Counted from the first letter of the stretch, positions 1 through 11,432 are shown. The stretch: DNA of 64,000 nucleotides from Dacryopinax spathularia (GCA_037974965.1 JBBPFI010000002.1:1736001-1800000), one strand, 5' to 3'. Notes: generated by a model from the sequence alone, not told the origin. Numbers and translations are program-made.

Positions 1-270
1 TTTCAGGTTATTGCACACGTCCTGACTGTATCTGTATGACGATTGCACGTAAGGTTACAATTGTACACGGTCGTAAACTGCTCATGAAACGCGATACGGT
101 CCGTTCTCTCCTCTCACGCCCGACAGTATTGCATAGACTTTGGCTCTCAGTACCTCGTCCGCTTGACGTTCCCTCTATCATCGACGTCTACCTCACCGAG
201 CACCTGTCTTCCTCCGCCCGCCGGCCTGTAGCTTCCGTCAGTAATGAGCAGCAAGATGGAAGGGGCATGC

Positions 271-2706
271 TCACTCAGCCATCGTATCCGATCTCCGTTT
301 CAGACCCGCATGCATCCCCTGCCCTTGCCCCTGCTGCTGCCCTTGCTGCTGCTGCTGGCGATACACAGTGTTGCCACTCGTGAACGCCGTCCCGCCTCCA
401 CCAGAGTATCTCGTAGCCGGCTTGGGAGGTGCCCTCTGTCATTGTGTGAGCACACCGTTCACCCCGAGGGAAGAAGTGTGGAGGAGACGTACGGAAGCAC
501 CAACATCAAAGTGGAACCCTCCCAGGTCGTTCGGGTCGGGTATCTCGCTGCTTCCCCTCGCATATCCCCCCGCTTGCTGGCGCTGCTGATCCGCATGGTT
601 CGTCCCATCGCTCGAACGTTGCCCACTTCCTCCGCTGCCGTAGTCGTTACCCCTTCTCTGCGGAGTGCTCGTAAACCCTGGCCGGTCGGGGTTCTGCACG
701 TTATAGACTACAAAGCCGTCGTTCGTTTCCTGCGCTCGGCTGTTCGGGGTGGTCTGGACTTTTATCATGGAGAGACGTTTGACGCTGCTGGTGCTTGTTG
801 CGGGTCTGTTGTTGCTCGGAGTTGCTGGAGGCAAGGTCGTGGTCGTACGGGCTGGCGTGCGAGGGGCCACAGCAGATATATTGGATGCGGGAGAGGGACG
901 ACCAGCTGCGCGGTTCGTCGAAGTGGTAGGAGCTGACACTGATGGTCGAGTAGTGGTAGTGTTATTCGTAGTGGTATGATTGTCGTTCGAACGGAGATTA
1001 TACCGACCAGGCGTGGGCTGAGGTCGAGACTGCTGAGGGGCTTGCGGCTGCTGCTGCTGCTGTTGTTGTTGTTGCTGCTGCTGCTGATGCTGCTGCTGTC
1101 GGACAGGCTGAACGCTCTGTTGCCGCTGCGGCATGACTTGCTGTTGGACGGGCTGTGGCTCAGGCTGCTGGTATTGCTGCGCAGGCTCGGCAGTCTGAGC
1201 TCTTTGTTGCTGCTGCTGCTGAGCCTCTTGTTGTTGCTGCAGTTGACGTTCACGATATCTCTGCTGAGCCAGTTCGCGAGCCTTTTGGCGTGCTTGTACA
1301 TCAGCGTTCGTTTGCTGAGCCTGCTGAGCTTGAGGCTGCATTGTATGCGCTCTTGTTGGTGGTGGTGCAGGAACAGGCTGACGAGAGGGCGGTCCAAGAG
1401 CAGCCCGGGCTGATTGGGCTGGTGGGTTCACCGTGTTCCTGAGCAGAGGTCAGTAGAGGCCTGACATTCTGACCGCGTGAACATACGCTCGCGACACCGG
1501 ACGACTCTCCACATCCGTAGAGGTCTCCACTTCGAGCGGCCGATCCTCATCCATGTAGATTGCACCAGCCTCCAGATCCACCTGCGCAAAGAGTGATTCG
1601 TCCTCAATGCCGAAGTCGAACGTAGCGTCGTTACTGGTATCCGGAGAGGGCAATCGCGTCTCCGGGTCAGGCTTGATGAGAGCGGGTGTTGTATGCGCGC
1701 GAGTTTGCGGTCTGATGGGTACGGGATTGGGCCGCGAGGTGTTTGAATTCATAGGATTGGACGGTCCGGCTACTTGCATGTTTCGGACGGAGTCCGTCGA
1801 GGTATCGTATTCCGGACGGCGATACAGTTCGTTCATGTCGATCTTTTTAGGCTGTAATGGCGGGTCAGGGGGGTATATGCGCGGAGATGATGGTACGCAC
1901 AGGGGGTAGCTTGATATTCTTCACCTGGTCAACGTAGGTCTTATCATACAGACAATTTCCCAGCAGGTTGCCAAAGTTACGCAGCGTGCGCTTCAGGGCA
2001 TCCGTGACCGCTTCTTTCTTACACTGCATGTCTGTTAGCCCTTGCAAGCATTGATAGGCAGGATATATGCGCACCTTATCGATAGCCGCCGCTTTCTGCT
2101 TCACGTTCTCCGCTGTCCCATACCCCACATCCTCATGATACGCCCCGTCCCGCAGCGTAACACGTGTAATACAGTGTACGCCCACATTATACCTCGGCGG
2201 GTTCTCTCCATGTACGTCAATCTAACTCAATCTATTAGCCGAAGAGCGCATATATGCGGTAAAAGGACGGAGGACGCACGAAATCGATTGTTAGGTTGGT
2301 GATGCTCGATGACCAGCCGTTGAACCCGAATACTTCGTTGGCAAGGTTGATGATCTTCCATCCCTCGGCATACGTGAGCCTCGCCCCACCGCCAGGTCCA
2401 GGTCGAGTGGAGATGTATTCTGTGCAACCGAGTCATCAGGCCTGGCTTCGGGTGTAGGGCGAACATGGACGAACCAGGACCAAGCCGTTTCTCGAGCTTT
2501 GCTTGTAGGGTCGCGATCTGCTCTGCTGACCATTGACTGATCTCCATACCCGTTTGAGTTGTGAGGTAGGGCGTTGCGGACGGTCCTGGGGGAAAGGTGC
2601 CGTGCATCGAGGGGTTGAACGTGGCGTGCGACATTGGGGTGCTGGTGAACGGGATTCGAGGGAGAGAGGCGTAGGCAGAGAGGAGGTGTGAGGGGAGGGT
2701 TGTCAT
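271..2706 (-). CDS. RAD52: DNA repair and recombination protein Rad52 (7 exons)
   Basis: Rad52 mediates Rad51 loading and anneals single strands in homologous recombination in the nucleus. Exons (plus coordinates): 2481-2706, 2280-2419, 2075-2221, 1901-2023, 1487-1851, 493-1438 and 271-435, summing to 704 codons (703 aa). The annealing domain fills about residues 50-215: the [21 protein letters not shown] helix, the [27 protein letters not shown] core, [17 protein letters not shown], then [18 protein letters not shown]. The long disordered tail contains uninterrupted Gln tracts encoded by CAG/CAA repeats (about 1040-1095) and ends with a KRRSDTM motif. Without the last intron (436-492) the frame would stop at 439; the spliced end with a basic KRRSDT tail looks more like fungal Rad52 termini. 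Family members are usually 420-600 aa, so the tail is long. The assignment of the domain is secure; the tail splicing is less so. Confidence 0.93.
1040..1260 (-). repeat. CAG/CAA trinucleotide tract in RAD52 tail
   Basis: On the minus strand this stretch is dominated by CAG and CAA codons and gives Gln runs of up to about thirteen residues, broken by His, Pro and Ala. It is in frame with the Rad52 tail, so length changes of three bases would be tolerated. Confidence 0.85.
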
Positions 2707-3290
2707 ACAGCTTTTGCGGATACCATGGGGTTTGAAAGAGTAATTATCGAGTTATGGTGGCCGTCGAGGATATCAGTTGCAGAGAGTGAGAGCAGACAGT
2801 TGGAGATGGCGGCGCGAAAGAGAGGAGCCCCCAGCGACGAGCGGCAGATGACAAGGACGCGGGCTCACGTGACGCTCACGAGGGCCTTGATATCTGACTG
2901 GTCCCGCTGATCGTCCCCTAATCCTTCGGATATCGGCGATAAGAACGCCAGCCCATCGATCGCCAAGCCTGATAATCGCCGACGGGTGACGACAGTTGTT
3001 GTTTGGGCGTTTAACGAGGTGCTACGTGAATGGTTACGGCAGTGCTGGGCGGGGAAGGTCAGTACATACAGATTTCCGGGCAAATGTTCTGTACTCTGTG
3101 TGGCAGTGCACAGACCGAGACCAAATTTAATTCCATTTTGCTCCCTTTATACTTCCAGCAGAGCCTCTCGCGGCAGGGTCGGCAGAAGCACGAGGGACCA
3201 TGTTCATTGATATTATTGTCCCTGAACGTGACTGTACGACAAATAGCCCCATCACCTTCAACATATCCCCGCCCCACCCATATTGTCAAT
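2707..3290. other. Divergent intergenic region RAD52 / KDZ gene
   Basis: About 580 bases between the RAD52 start and the KDZ-type gene start. Short open frames here show no recognisable protein. It should hold the promoters of both divergent genes. I see no clear TATA box or repeat. Confidence 0.5.
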
Positions 3291-5555
3291 ATGTTTATTC
3301 TTTTACTCCTCCAAACTCTCTTCAATTTGCGTGTCTACCTACAACAAATTACTGTTGCCCAGATACTCGACTTTCTCGCTCTTATACGCCACTTGCAAAC
3401 TCGAATCGCTTGGCAGCAAATTACCACTGGCCCCACCCTCGATCCACCACAGGCTTTGCCAAACACGGTCTCCGCATTCCTTGCAGCGTCATTGGAGCTC
3501 ACGACTGAGCAGGTTGGGGTGCTGTGGGCGGCCTTGAAGCACGTCGCTTGGGTCCGCTCGAGATCTCCAACCACGATGACCCCGCCCACTTGCGACGTCC
3601 TCCACCACCTGGCACGCCACGGACAAGCTTATAACTTGGGTCAGTCTCCACTCAATCAGTAAGATAAAGCTCACCCGAACGCCAGGCTTCGAAACACTGT
3701 ATCCCCCCACCCGCCTCTGCATGTGGGATGCCTGCTCCTACTACACGGCTACCAACCAACGAGCTCGCCTCACCTTCCGCTCTCAGTACTTTGCCACGCT
3801 CTACACCCTTCACAACGGCATTGCCCCCGTAGTAGTGGTATCCCTTCGCTGTAGGGAGTGCGCGACCACGTATCACCTCAACTTCTACCGCATCCAACAA
3901 GAGCCTGGCCTTAAAACCCGAATCTACTATCTCGGGCAACCCCAAGTAATTCAAGCTGAGCCGCATGCACTCTTTGAAGGTCGACTCTGCCGGCTCTTCC
4001 GCTCGCAAACAGTCCATGCTCAGTGCGTATCTAGTTTCCCCCTCTCCTGCCAGCTAATGCTCCCTAGTTCTTCTGCTTTGGCAATCGCAGAGATGTACAA
4101 CGAAGCCCTCGCCGCCCCCCCCACCACGATATCTGGCCCCTATCAACCGAGAGCCCTCGATCCTCGATGGGTCTCCAACCTCTTCGACTTGTACGCCCTC
4201 CTGCTGCATCACAGCGAACAGGGAACCCAACTTCGCCTTCCTCACCATGCCTTGAACCAGGCCGAACGGCTCAAGCATGCGATGCAAGAGCGCAACGCGT
4301 ATATGGCACGCAATGGGCAACCATATTGGGCACACACATGCAATGAGTGCATGAAAATCAAGACGGAAGGCGGGCAAACCTGTCAGACACATACTCGCAT
4401 AATCAGAGGACGTACTGACTCACCATACAGTCGTCATGACTTGCGCTGTCACCGATGGTGTGGCGATAGGCCGGCCCTGTTGTGGCGTTCACAACTGTAC
4501 GTCTACTCTGCCCCACACCAAGGCTCGTTTCTGCATGGAGCACGCCAATTTGAACGCCGTCTGTGTGGTGCACGGCTGTGGTCAACCTGTGCGGGCAAAC
4601 GGTCAGACATGCGATCAGCCAGCACATATGGCACGGGAGGAAGCTTATCGCTCAGCGGGGAAGTCCTTCGGCCTACTAACGCAGAGGCGCAAGCTCGCCT
4701 ATCTTCGAGGAGGGGAGGGACTGCTTGCACCACAGGGGACCAATAACACCCTGGAGGATGGCGACCTGCTCGATGCCGAAGAGGGGGAGATGGAAGATCT
4801 CGAGCATGCCCAGGCTCTTCTAGGCAATCTGGACATCCCACGTCAGGAAGGAGCCGAGCCCATGCAGGAAGATGGGCCCACCACGGCAGCGCTGTCCAAC
4901 AGCAAATCAACCCGCAAGCCACCTCCTGCCATCCCGTCCAAGCAGACCAAGCTGCGCGCACATTTTGGCAGACACCGAACTCACAATGAACAGCTCGTGG
5001 TGCGTCCCTGCGGCATCATTATCGGGCGCCGCACCTTCTTTGGCGCCGAATCCCTATCATCAGTGGCCGTAAGCGCGCTCCAATCCATCGGGCGATCGGT
5101 TGACTCACCCATGGTAACAGCAATTCCTCATGGACGTCTTCCCCTCCGTAGAGTCCATGCCCGAGGTGTTGTTCTTCGACAACAACTGCTCCTTCCGGCG
5201 TTACCTTGCAGACAGGCCAGAAGAAGCCCACTTCGCAGAGACGCGGCTGTTAGTGGACGTCTTCCACTTCAAATCGAAACATAGCAAGGAGGATGTCTTC
5301 TGCAGCACGCACTGCAATCCTGCGGCATACCCCGAGCTCTACGACCATGAGCAACAGCGCTGGGTCTTCAATTCATCCGTGTGCGAACAAGTTAATGCCT
5401 GGCTGCGGAAGTACCAAGGTCAAGTACGCGAGATGTCCGCCATTTGGTTCGATTTCTTTCTTGATGAAGTGATCAAGGCGCGAAACGAGTTAACGGTGAA
5501 AGATCTTCGACGACGTGGAGCAATGCCGCAGAATAGGCCTGCTGCGACTTTTTAG
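3291..5555 (+). CDS. CxC5/CxC6 cysteine-cluster protein of KDZ transposon superfamily
   Basis: Exons 3291-3639, 3686-4022, 4068-4381, 4431-5068 and 5121-5555 give 691 codons (690 aa). The N-terminal part matches the CxC5 cluster linked to Kyakuja-Dileera-Zisupton (KDZ) transposases: a helical FLAASLELTTEQVGVLWAALK segment, then LYPPTRLCMWDAC, then VSLRCRECATTYHLNFY. The middle matches CxC6: DGVAIGRPCCGVHNC, FCMEHANLNAVC and HGCGQPVRANGQTC. The C-terminal third (THNEQLVVRPCGIIIGRRTF, PEVLFFDNNCSF, VDVFHFKSKH, CNPAAYPEL) fits the divergent RNase H-like part of this family. The reading frame is intact, so it may still be expressed. I did not find terminal inverted repeats, so element borders are unknown. 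Family membership comes from recalled motif patterns. Confidence 0.85.
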
Positions 5556-5711
5556 TATTAGCTCACTCTAAGGATAACTACTATATCACATAAAGGCGGG
5601 AAGACATGAATACAGTACAGTGGGAAAGTGACAGAACAACCCCGCCCTTGGTTCAGTAATGTAATATGAAAGTATTCCTGTGGTCCTACACAGGGCGAAC
5701 CCTCCGCCCCA

Positions 5712-7702
5712 TCACCCGCTTCCCTCCCCTGACCGCTGCTCTGTTGCCAGTCCCATAGCTGCCACCTTTGCTCGCTTGGCTGCAAGCCACTCCTTCAGCG
5801 GGATCGGCTTCTTCTTCTCTACCGGAGGCGCTGCCGCCGCTGCCTCAACCTGGAGTGGGACCTCCACACCAGCGGGTGCAGTCGACTCAACCGACTCTGT
5901 AGATGCCAGCGGAGTTCCGCCCACAGTTGTCCCCCCACTTCTCAGCCCCTCGTCCTTCGCCTCGGTCTCTTCCAAGGGAGGTCCAGGCAGCCACGGTTCA
6001 TATGTAGACCAGTCGGTCAAGCTGTCGCTGGACAACGGTGGTGCCAAATTCTTGCTCGCAGCGTCGGCTGCAGGCTGAAGTCGATGCGGCATAGGAGGCG
6101 CCGGCCCACGAGCTCCTTGGCCCTCCTGCGCAATGGCATAGGAGCGGAAGGGCTCCGGGATACGGTCACGGAACCCTGGATGGGCGAGGGTGAACGGCGT
6201 TGGTAGTGGATTCGCCGAAGGACGCTGGCCGGCCATGCTCTCCGACGTAGTTCCAGGACCCAGGACCAACGGCAGGCGGATGTTCTCCGCTCCAGGCATA
6301 TATCCTGGATAATCATGCCACTGGGCCTCCTCCTGAGCCGCCTCAGTATATCCCTTTCGGGGGTCCCAGGCCCGAGGATGTGGGAATGCGCTGCTCCGTG
6401 TATACAGCGCCTCCGCATCCGCGACCGACTTCCGCTTCTTTTGACGATCGCGCATTTCTGTGCTGAGCAGATGGCGTTGGTCCAGTGCAACCTCCGCCTC
6501 CTTACGCTTCTGCAGTTTCTTCAGTCTCTCCCGTTGCTGCTTGCCGGGTCGGGCCTGGTTCTTCAGCTTCCTCTCGTCGAGGGCATCCGGTCGGCGGATC
6601 TGGTCGCACCGAAGCGCGTGCGCGGTCTGCGGATCCCCGGCTGCTGCAACCAGTTTCCGAAGTTCTTCTTGCACCCACACATCGGTCAAGCACTCGTCCC
6701 TAGGACGGGCGCCCGGCAATGTATGCACTCGCAAAACAGGTACGCCGTCTCGCATGAGCTGGCTACGCACAGCGGCAGGCAAATCAGTATCGAGCACGCC
6801 CACGAAGTTCCTCGTCCATGGCCGGTTCGTCGATGAGAAGGGGTACTGGCGCAGAAACGCAGAATCGACGTAGTTCACGATGCCGAGCAAGTCGCGCGCC
6901 TTGCACTGATAGTACAACCAGAGCCGTTCGGCCTCGTGGTAATCCAAAGGGATCAAGAAGATGTCCCAGTCGAAGATGGCGCACCAGTGCGCGCGAAGGT
7001 GACGATATCGCAGGCGAAGGGCGTGATCGGGAGCGATCTTCAGCCGTTCCTCCGCAACAAAGAGTAGGTGCTCGGTGAATGCCCGGAGGTGTGCAACCCA
7101 GCGAGGATGGACCAGGCCTAAATGGGCGTCGTCCCCATTTCCACCTCTCTCGGAGAACGCCTCTCGCACGAGGAGGACCCACAGGATCTTCGCGCTGAGG
7201 GGATTGTCGGGCGGACCTTCGCAATAGGGTCGATGGGGGTACGCGGGGTCGTAAACCTGCGCATATACGGTCCAATCGAGGGGTGACCGAGCTCGGAGCT
7301 CGTTGTCACGGAAGCGGTGTTGCCAAGGGATGTCCTGCGCATGCCCACTACGGCCCTGGATGGCCGCACAGAGCTCCTCCACGCGCCGGGCATCCGCGGC
7401 GGCGTAGATGGGCTGTCGAGGAAGCACGTCAAATCGTCGAAGTGGGATGTGTTCCACCGACAGCAACCCGCCACGGTAGCCATCCTTGCGCCCCACGAGC
7501 AAGGTGGGCTCGTGGTTGATTGCGGGCCGAGGTGCAGCAGCCCCTAGGCGTGCTTCCACGGTGTCTCCGGTATTCCAGCCAATCGCATTCGCTAGTCAAG
7601 ATGTTGAGCACTGAACAAGACACACGGGCAACCCAAGAACTAACCCTCTCGTTCCAGCTGTCGCTCCAGGCGATCCACCACGGTGCGGACAGACTCGCTC
7701 AT
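5712..7702 (-). CDS. Conserved basidiomycete accessory protein, unknown function
   Basis: Two exons, 7645-7702 and 5712-7591, joined by a 53-base intron (7592-7644), give 645 aa starting MSESVRTVVDRLERQLERE. Residues 1-25 could be a short coiled coil. A compact folded region follows (about 70-330), with DWDIFLIPLDYHEAERLWLYYQCK and a WTRNFVGVLDTDLPAAVRSQLMRDGVPVLRVHTLP segment. The type 'W..NFVG...A..L...G.PV..V' is common in agaricomycete proteins of unknown role that often lie near transposons. A basic charged stretch (about 345-400, KQQRERLKKLQKRKEAE) may be coiled coil or DNA/RNA binding. The C-terminal 200 residues are disordered and Pro/Ala/Glu rich. Its promoter side carries the inverted palindrome array at 7964-8398. 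Function not known. Confidence 0.72.
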
Positions 7703-7963
7703 CTGTAGGTATTCTGCGGCCTAGCTCAGTACAGGTCATACAGGAGGGGAAGCGGCTCACCCTGCTCCCACTCTTCGGGTCGACGGACGGCTAGTCTGTC
7801 TGTGCTTTGACGGTCCCGTTTGGCCGGCAGGCGCAGTCCAGTGAGGGCTGATGCGAAGGGCATCGCGCGGCGACGTGCCAGAGACAGTGGTGTGGTTGTG
7901 GGAAGGGAGGAAGGGTGGAGATCGGCCCCAACCCAATCATTAAGACCGGCAGGGTATTCGAGG

Positions 7964-8398
7964 CGAGTGGTACCGTGGACGGTGGCCACTCGCTGGAGGA
8001 TGACGGCGAACGGCGTGCAAGTACCGAGTACGGTGGCTTCCACGTCGGCTCGGAAGGGTGGAATGTGGCTCAGTGGTACCGTGGACGGTGGCCACTTGCC
8101 AGAGAAAGATATCGGGCCAGGGGCAAGTACCGAGAGCGGTGGCTTGTCCGGCGATGAAAGGGGGTCAAACGAGCAAGTACCGAGAACGGTGGCTTGCTCG
8201 TAGGGCCTATGGGGGTTGGTCTTGAGTCAGTACCGTGCACGGTGACTGAAGCTTGGTCTTCGGCGGCCTGGCGACGGCGGGTGGTTCAGAGGAGAGGGTA
8301 TGTCACTTGAGCGCCGACTTGCGCGTCGAATTCTCAATCGCTCGAAGCGCCGGGAACGGCCACCTCTCGCGCCCTCACCGTACCTTGGGCAAAGGTAC
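7964..8398 (-). repeat. Palindrome array A, upstream of the minus-strand orphan
   Basis: At least six palindromes with an ACCG-N4-CGGT core lie at 7964-7992, 8018-8039, 8072-8096, 8124-8146, 8170-8200 and 8228-8248. A different one, GTACCTT-N5-AAGGTAC, lies at 8380-8398. Arms differ between units but stay self-complementary: CGAGTGG/CCACTCG, CAAGT/ACTTG-like, CAGT/ACTG, and CGAGCAAG/CTTGCTCG. Read on the minus strand, the units have the same orientation relative to the minus-strand gene as arrays B and C have to theirs. Confidence 0.85.
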
Positions 8399-8599
8399 TT
8401 GTGAGGGGAGGTTGGGGGACGGGGACGGGGACGGGGGGGTCAGGACGACGGCGGATGGGGGGAGGAGACGATGAGCTTGAACGAAAAGACGACGAGGAGC
8501 GCCTCCTTCAAGGAGATTTGATTCCGTTTGCATCCACATTTTTCACGTGACTTTGCCTGTATGCCGCTGAGGCGTCAGGGTCCACTCACTCAAGCTGCT

Positions 8600-9032
8600 G
8601 CTCCTCAACGTCTATCACACCCTGCTCGCCGTCGCCCCCTCCCTTCCTCCTCCTCCTGCAGGTACCTTTGTCCAAGGTACGGCAGGTGATAAGCAAGGTG
8701 GCCGATCGCGGTGCCTTGATTACTAGAGGATTCGCTGCGCGCAAGTCGGCGCTCAAGCTCCATCTCTTCGTCTCGAGGGCCCACAAGCGGGCTTAACTTC
8801 GACAAACAAGTCACCGTACTCGGTACTTGCTTCCCACCCCCCTCCTGGCCAGACAAGTCACCGTGCTCGGTACTTGGCTTCATCCCTCCTAGGAACAAGT
8901 CACCGCGCTCGGTACTTGTCTCCCCCTCCTCTCGCTTCTAGCGACGTTACGGTTACCGCTCACGGTGCCGCAACCTTACCCCCAATCGCGCCTACACCTT
9001 AGGCAGGGACAAGCCACCGCTCTTGGTACTTG
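8600..9032 (+). repeat. Palindrome array B, upstream of COX18
   Basis: Units lie at 8662-8680 (GTACCTT-N5-AAGGTAC), 8694-8718 (CAAGG..CCTTG), 8807-8829, 8854-8876, 8896-8918, 8945-8978 (GGTT..AACC arms) and 9010-9032. The common form is CAAGT(C)ACCG, four bases, CGGTACTTG, with one extra C in the gene-distal arm. The array is a diverged direct copy of array C and an inverted relative of array A. It ends 61 bases before the COX18 start codon. Confidence 0.85.
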
Positions 9033-9093
9033 TGCCCGTTTTTCCTCGTCTTCGGCTACCACCAGCAGGACGCAATCCGGGCCGTGGGCCGCA

Positions 9094-10311
9094 ATGTTCA
9101 TCCTCACTCGACGAGCAACTCGAGCGGCTCTGACCCTCAGCCGACCCCACCGCCCAGCGACGCCTCGAAGGCACTTTTTCGACAGTATCCCACCGATTAT
9201 CCAGCCTCTTGCGGATGGATTTGTGCATGTAGCCAACGCCCTGCCAATCCCGGAGGGTTGGCCCCCGTATGCCACCACCATCATCGTCGGCACTCTCCTT
9301 GCAAGGACTACCGTCACGCTCCCCTTCGCGATCTGGGTACGTTTGCAGCTATGGTCTCTTATCAACCCATTGACGAGTACGACAAGGCGCGGCGGAGGTC
9401 ACGAAGATTGCAAGAGCTTGTTCAGCCGGAGTTCTCGAAGGAAGCCTTGCTGCTGAGGGAAAATTTCATGAAAGCGGTCGCCAGAGGGGAGAAAAGCAGG
9501 GAAGATGGCAACCGGGAACTCCTAAACGAAGTACGTGACACGATCAGACTCGTATGAAGTACAGCGCAACTGAGATAGCCCCAGATACGAGCAAAATATA
9601 GGGAGATAGCCGCGAAGCACCAAGCCTATCCATGGCTAACCACCATACTACCGGCGATGGCCAACGTCCCGCTATTCGTCACCGCATCCTTAATGCTTCG
9701 AGCAGCAGCAACGCCGTCAAGCCCTATCGCAACAGAGACCTTCCTCACGCTCGGAAGCCTGGCCAGTACCGATAGCTCCGGTCTCATGCCCATCGCCGTT
9801 GGTTTGATGACTATGGCAAATATCGAGATTAATAGGCAAGACCCGCGAAACTCGACCAACGCTGGTCAGTCAGGATCTCTGTTATCGCTCCTCTGGGCTA
9901 AGCGACGATCTGTGCTGGAGTTCTCCCTCCGGTGTCTTGCTATTGCCACAATTCCGATAGCGTTGAACATGCCTGGCGTACGTGTGCGATTACAGAATGC
10001 GCAGACAACGGCTAAAACTGGGCCAGGCTGTGGTGTTGTATTGGCTCACATCTGCGTCCTACACATTCATCGAACGTCTGACATTTGCGACCATTGATCG
10101 GCGCAAAGCGGTGGAGCTGAAGAACGAGGGCAAGAACGCAAATGAGAGACAGCAGCAGATGCGACCGGTGGTCCCAACGGCGAGTCTTTATCCTATCCGG
10201 CGTGAGCTTCAGCGAGCCGCCGGGCTAAACGCTGGGAGCGCTGCGCGTGGTTCATCACAAACGCAAAGAGATGCTCCGCCTGTGCAAGGTAAAACAACTG
10301 GAGACCGGTAG
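9094..10311 (+). CDS. COX18: Mitochondrial inner-membrane insertase COX18/OXA2 (YidC/Oxa1 family)
   Basis: Four exons, 9094-9336, 9378-9530, 9585-9977 and 10027-10311, all in phase 0, give 357 aa. The family inserts membrane segments of mitochondrially made proteins; COX18 exports the C-terminal tail of Cox2. The N-terminus (MFILTRRATRAALTLSRPHR) is basic and Arg/Ser/Thr rich, as expected for a matrix-targeting sequence. Family motifs follow in order: IIQPLADGFVHVANALPIP, a membrane segment ending TTIIVGTLLARTTVTLPFAIW, the charged RRRSRRLQELVQPEF loop, YPWLTTILPAMANVPLFV, GLMPIAVGLMTMANIEI, and VVLYWLTSASYTFIERLTF. The first intron is only 41 bases. It is a housekeeping gene inside an otherwise accessory-looking block, and its 5' side carries palindrome array B. 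Confidence 0.88.
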
Positions 10312-10721
10312 CCGTGCAGGCAAACCCGATCGATATACTCGCAGTCTGCTCGGGGGGCAGTTGCGACGGGCCAAAGGTTGGTGGTACGTTCTTCGTTGCG
10401 CGGACTTCATATATGATTTATTCGTGGTTGGCGAGAGAACCGCATTATACGGTTTTCCATGCGTCATTTACTTGATCTAATATGACCGTCATTTTTCCGT
10501 TTCTGTATATTACAGCCGCTGATAAAAGCTTCGAACAGGTCCCAGAACGCTAATTCGTCAAGGTGTTCATTGTTCTGTTGCCGTACTCTAGACCGTGCGA
10601 TAAATTACATTGAAATTTGCTTTCATACTCCTAGGCTGCCCATGCGAACGGTGGTCCCATCTACGACTTTCCAACCTCTACGGAACGAGCGACAACAACA
10701 GCGGCGACGGCATTAGCGGGC

Positions 10722-11153
10722 ATGGCAGCAGTCTTAGCAAATCGTTGCATTACACTTCGAGACCGATTGGGTCTGCTACCCGTCCCGAGCATTCGCACTT
10801 ATCCCTCGCTCGGCCTCCCTCTCTCCTCCAGCACGCCCGCCACCACCATGCAGATCTGGGGCACGTTCGCCAGCGGGTTCCAGGGTACTTGGGCCTTGAT
10901 CAAGGTGAGTCTGTCCGCATTTTCTACTGCCTTCCTCACCTTATAGCAGCTCATCTGGGGGATGACCCCTTCGTTCGATCGCCTGAAGTCACTCATAGGC
11001 CAGGCCAACGAGATAATCGCCATCATCGGAGTCGGCCTGCTCGCACTGGAGAACGTGCTGGAGCGCCTGATTGCCATCCAGCAAAAGTGGAGAGAGTTGC
11101 GGGAGGCGGCTGGTGTGAGGGCTGGGGAGCGGGAGGGGGAGAGGGTGGTCTAA
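10722..11153 (+). CDS. Small hydrophobic-helix protein, unknown
   Basis: Exon 10722-10904 and exon 10947-11153 flank a 42-base intron (acceptor possibly 3 bases later) and encode about 129 aa. The core MQIWGTFASGFQGTWALIK, LIWGMTPSFDRLKSLIGQANEI, then IIAIIGVGLLALENVLERLIAIQQKWREL suggests an amphipathic region followed by one membrane-like helix and a charged C-terminal helix. The first 40 residues are Arg/Ser/Pro rich and could be a mitochondrial presequence. The frame stays open upstream of 10722 to a splice-acceptor-like sequence near 10638, so a further 5' exon is possible. I do not recognise a family. Confidence 0.5.
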
Positions 11154-11319
11154 TTTTACACTCAATTTCTATTGTAACTGAGGTTTCTCCTTGGTAAACA
11201 TTGGGTCTTACTTTCCCTGTCTCCATGCACGGCTGTCTGTGAGGTTACACTCTCAATATCTCCTGGCGATGGCACTAATGCTGCTTAGCAGGAGTAGTCT
11301 GTTGTCAAGGGAAGATGAT

Positions 11320-11341
11320 CCTCACCTAGGTTTAGGTGAGG
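11320..11341. repeat. Perfect 9-base inverted repeat
   Basis: CCTCACCTA (11320-11328) and TAGGTGAGG (11333-11341) are perfect complements with a 4-base spacer. It lies just before the TGACACAAA tandem repeat and upstream of the JmjC-like gene. Confidence 0.8.
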
Positions 11342-11372
11342 TGGGACCCAGCAGAGTACTGACTCCGTCATG

Positions 11373-11432
11373 ACACAAACCTGACACAAAACTGACACAA
11401 AACTGACACAAACCTGACACAAACCTGACAAA
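11373..11432. repeat. Short tandem repeat, unit about 11 bases (CTGACACAAAM)
   Basis: Five to six imperfect copies of TGACACAAA(A/C)C run head to tail, with related CTGAC words continuing to about 11475. It occupies the promoter side of the JmjC-like gene. Nothing coding overlaps it convincingly. Confidence 0.85.

Noticed and set aside
439-492. Rad52 C-terminus ending in [17 protein letters not shown]
   Set aside because: A consensus GTACGT donor and CAG acceptor remove it and expose a more Rad52-like end; kept only as an alternative.
7725-7760. CCTAGCTCAGTACAGGTC, resembling a tRNA A box
   Set aside because: No matching B box (GGTTCGANTCC-like) or acceptor stem within tRNA length.
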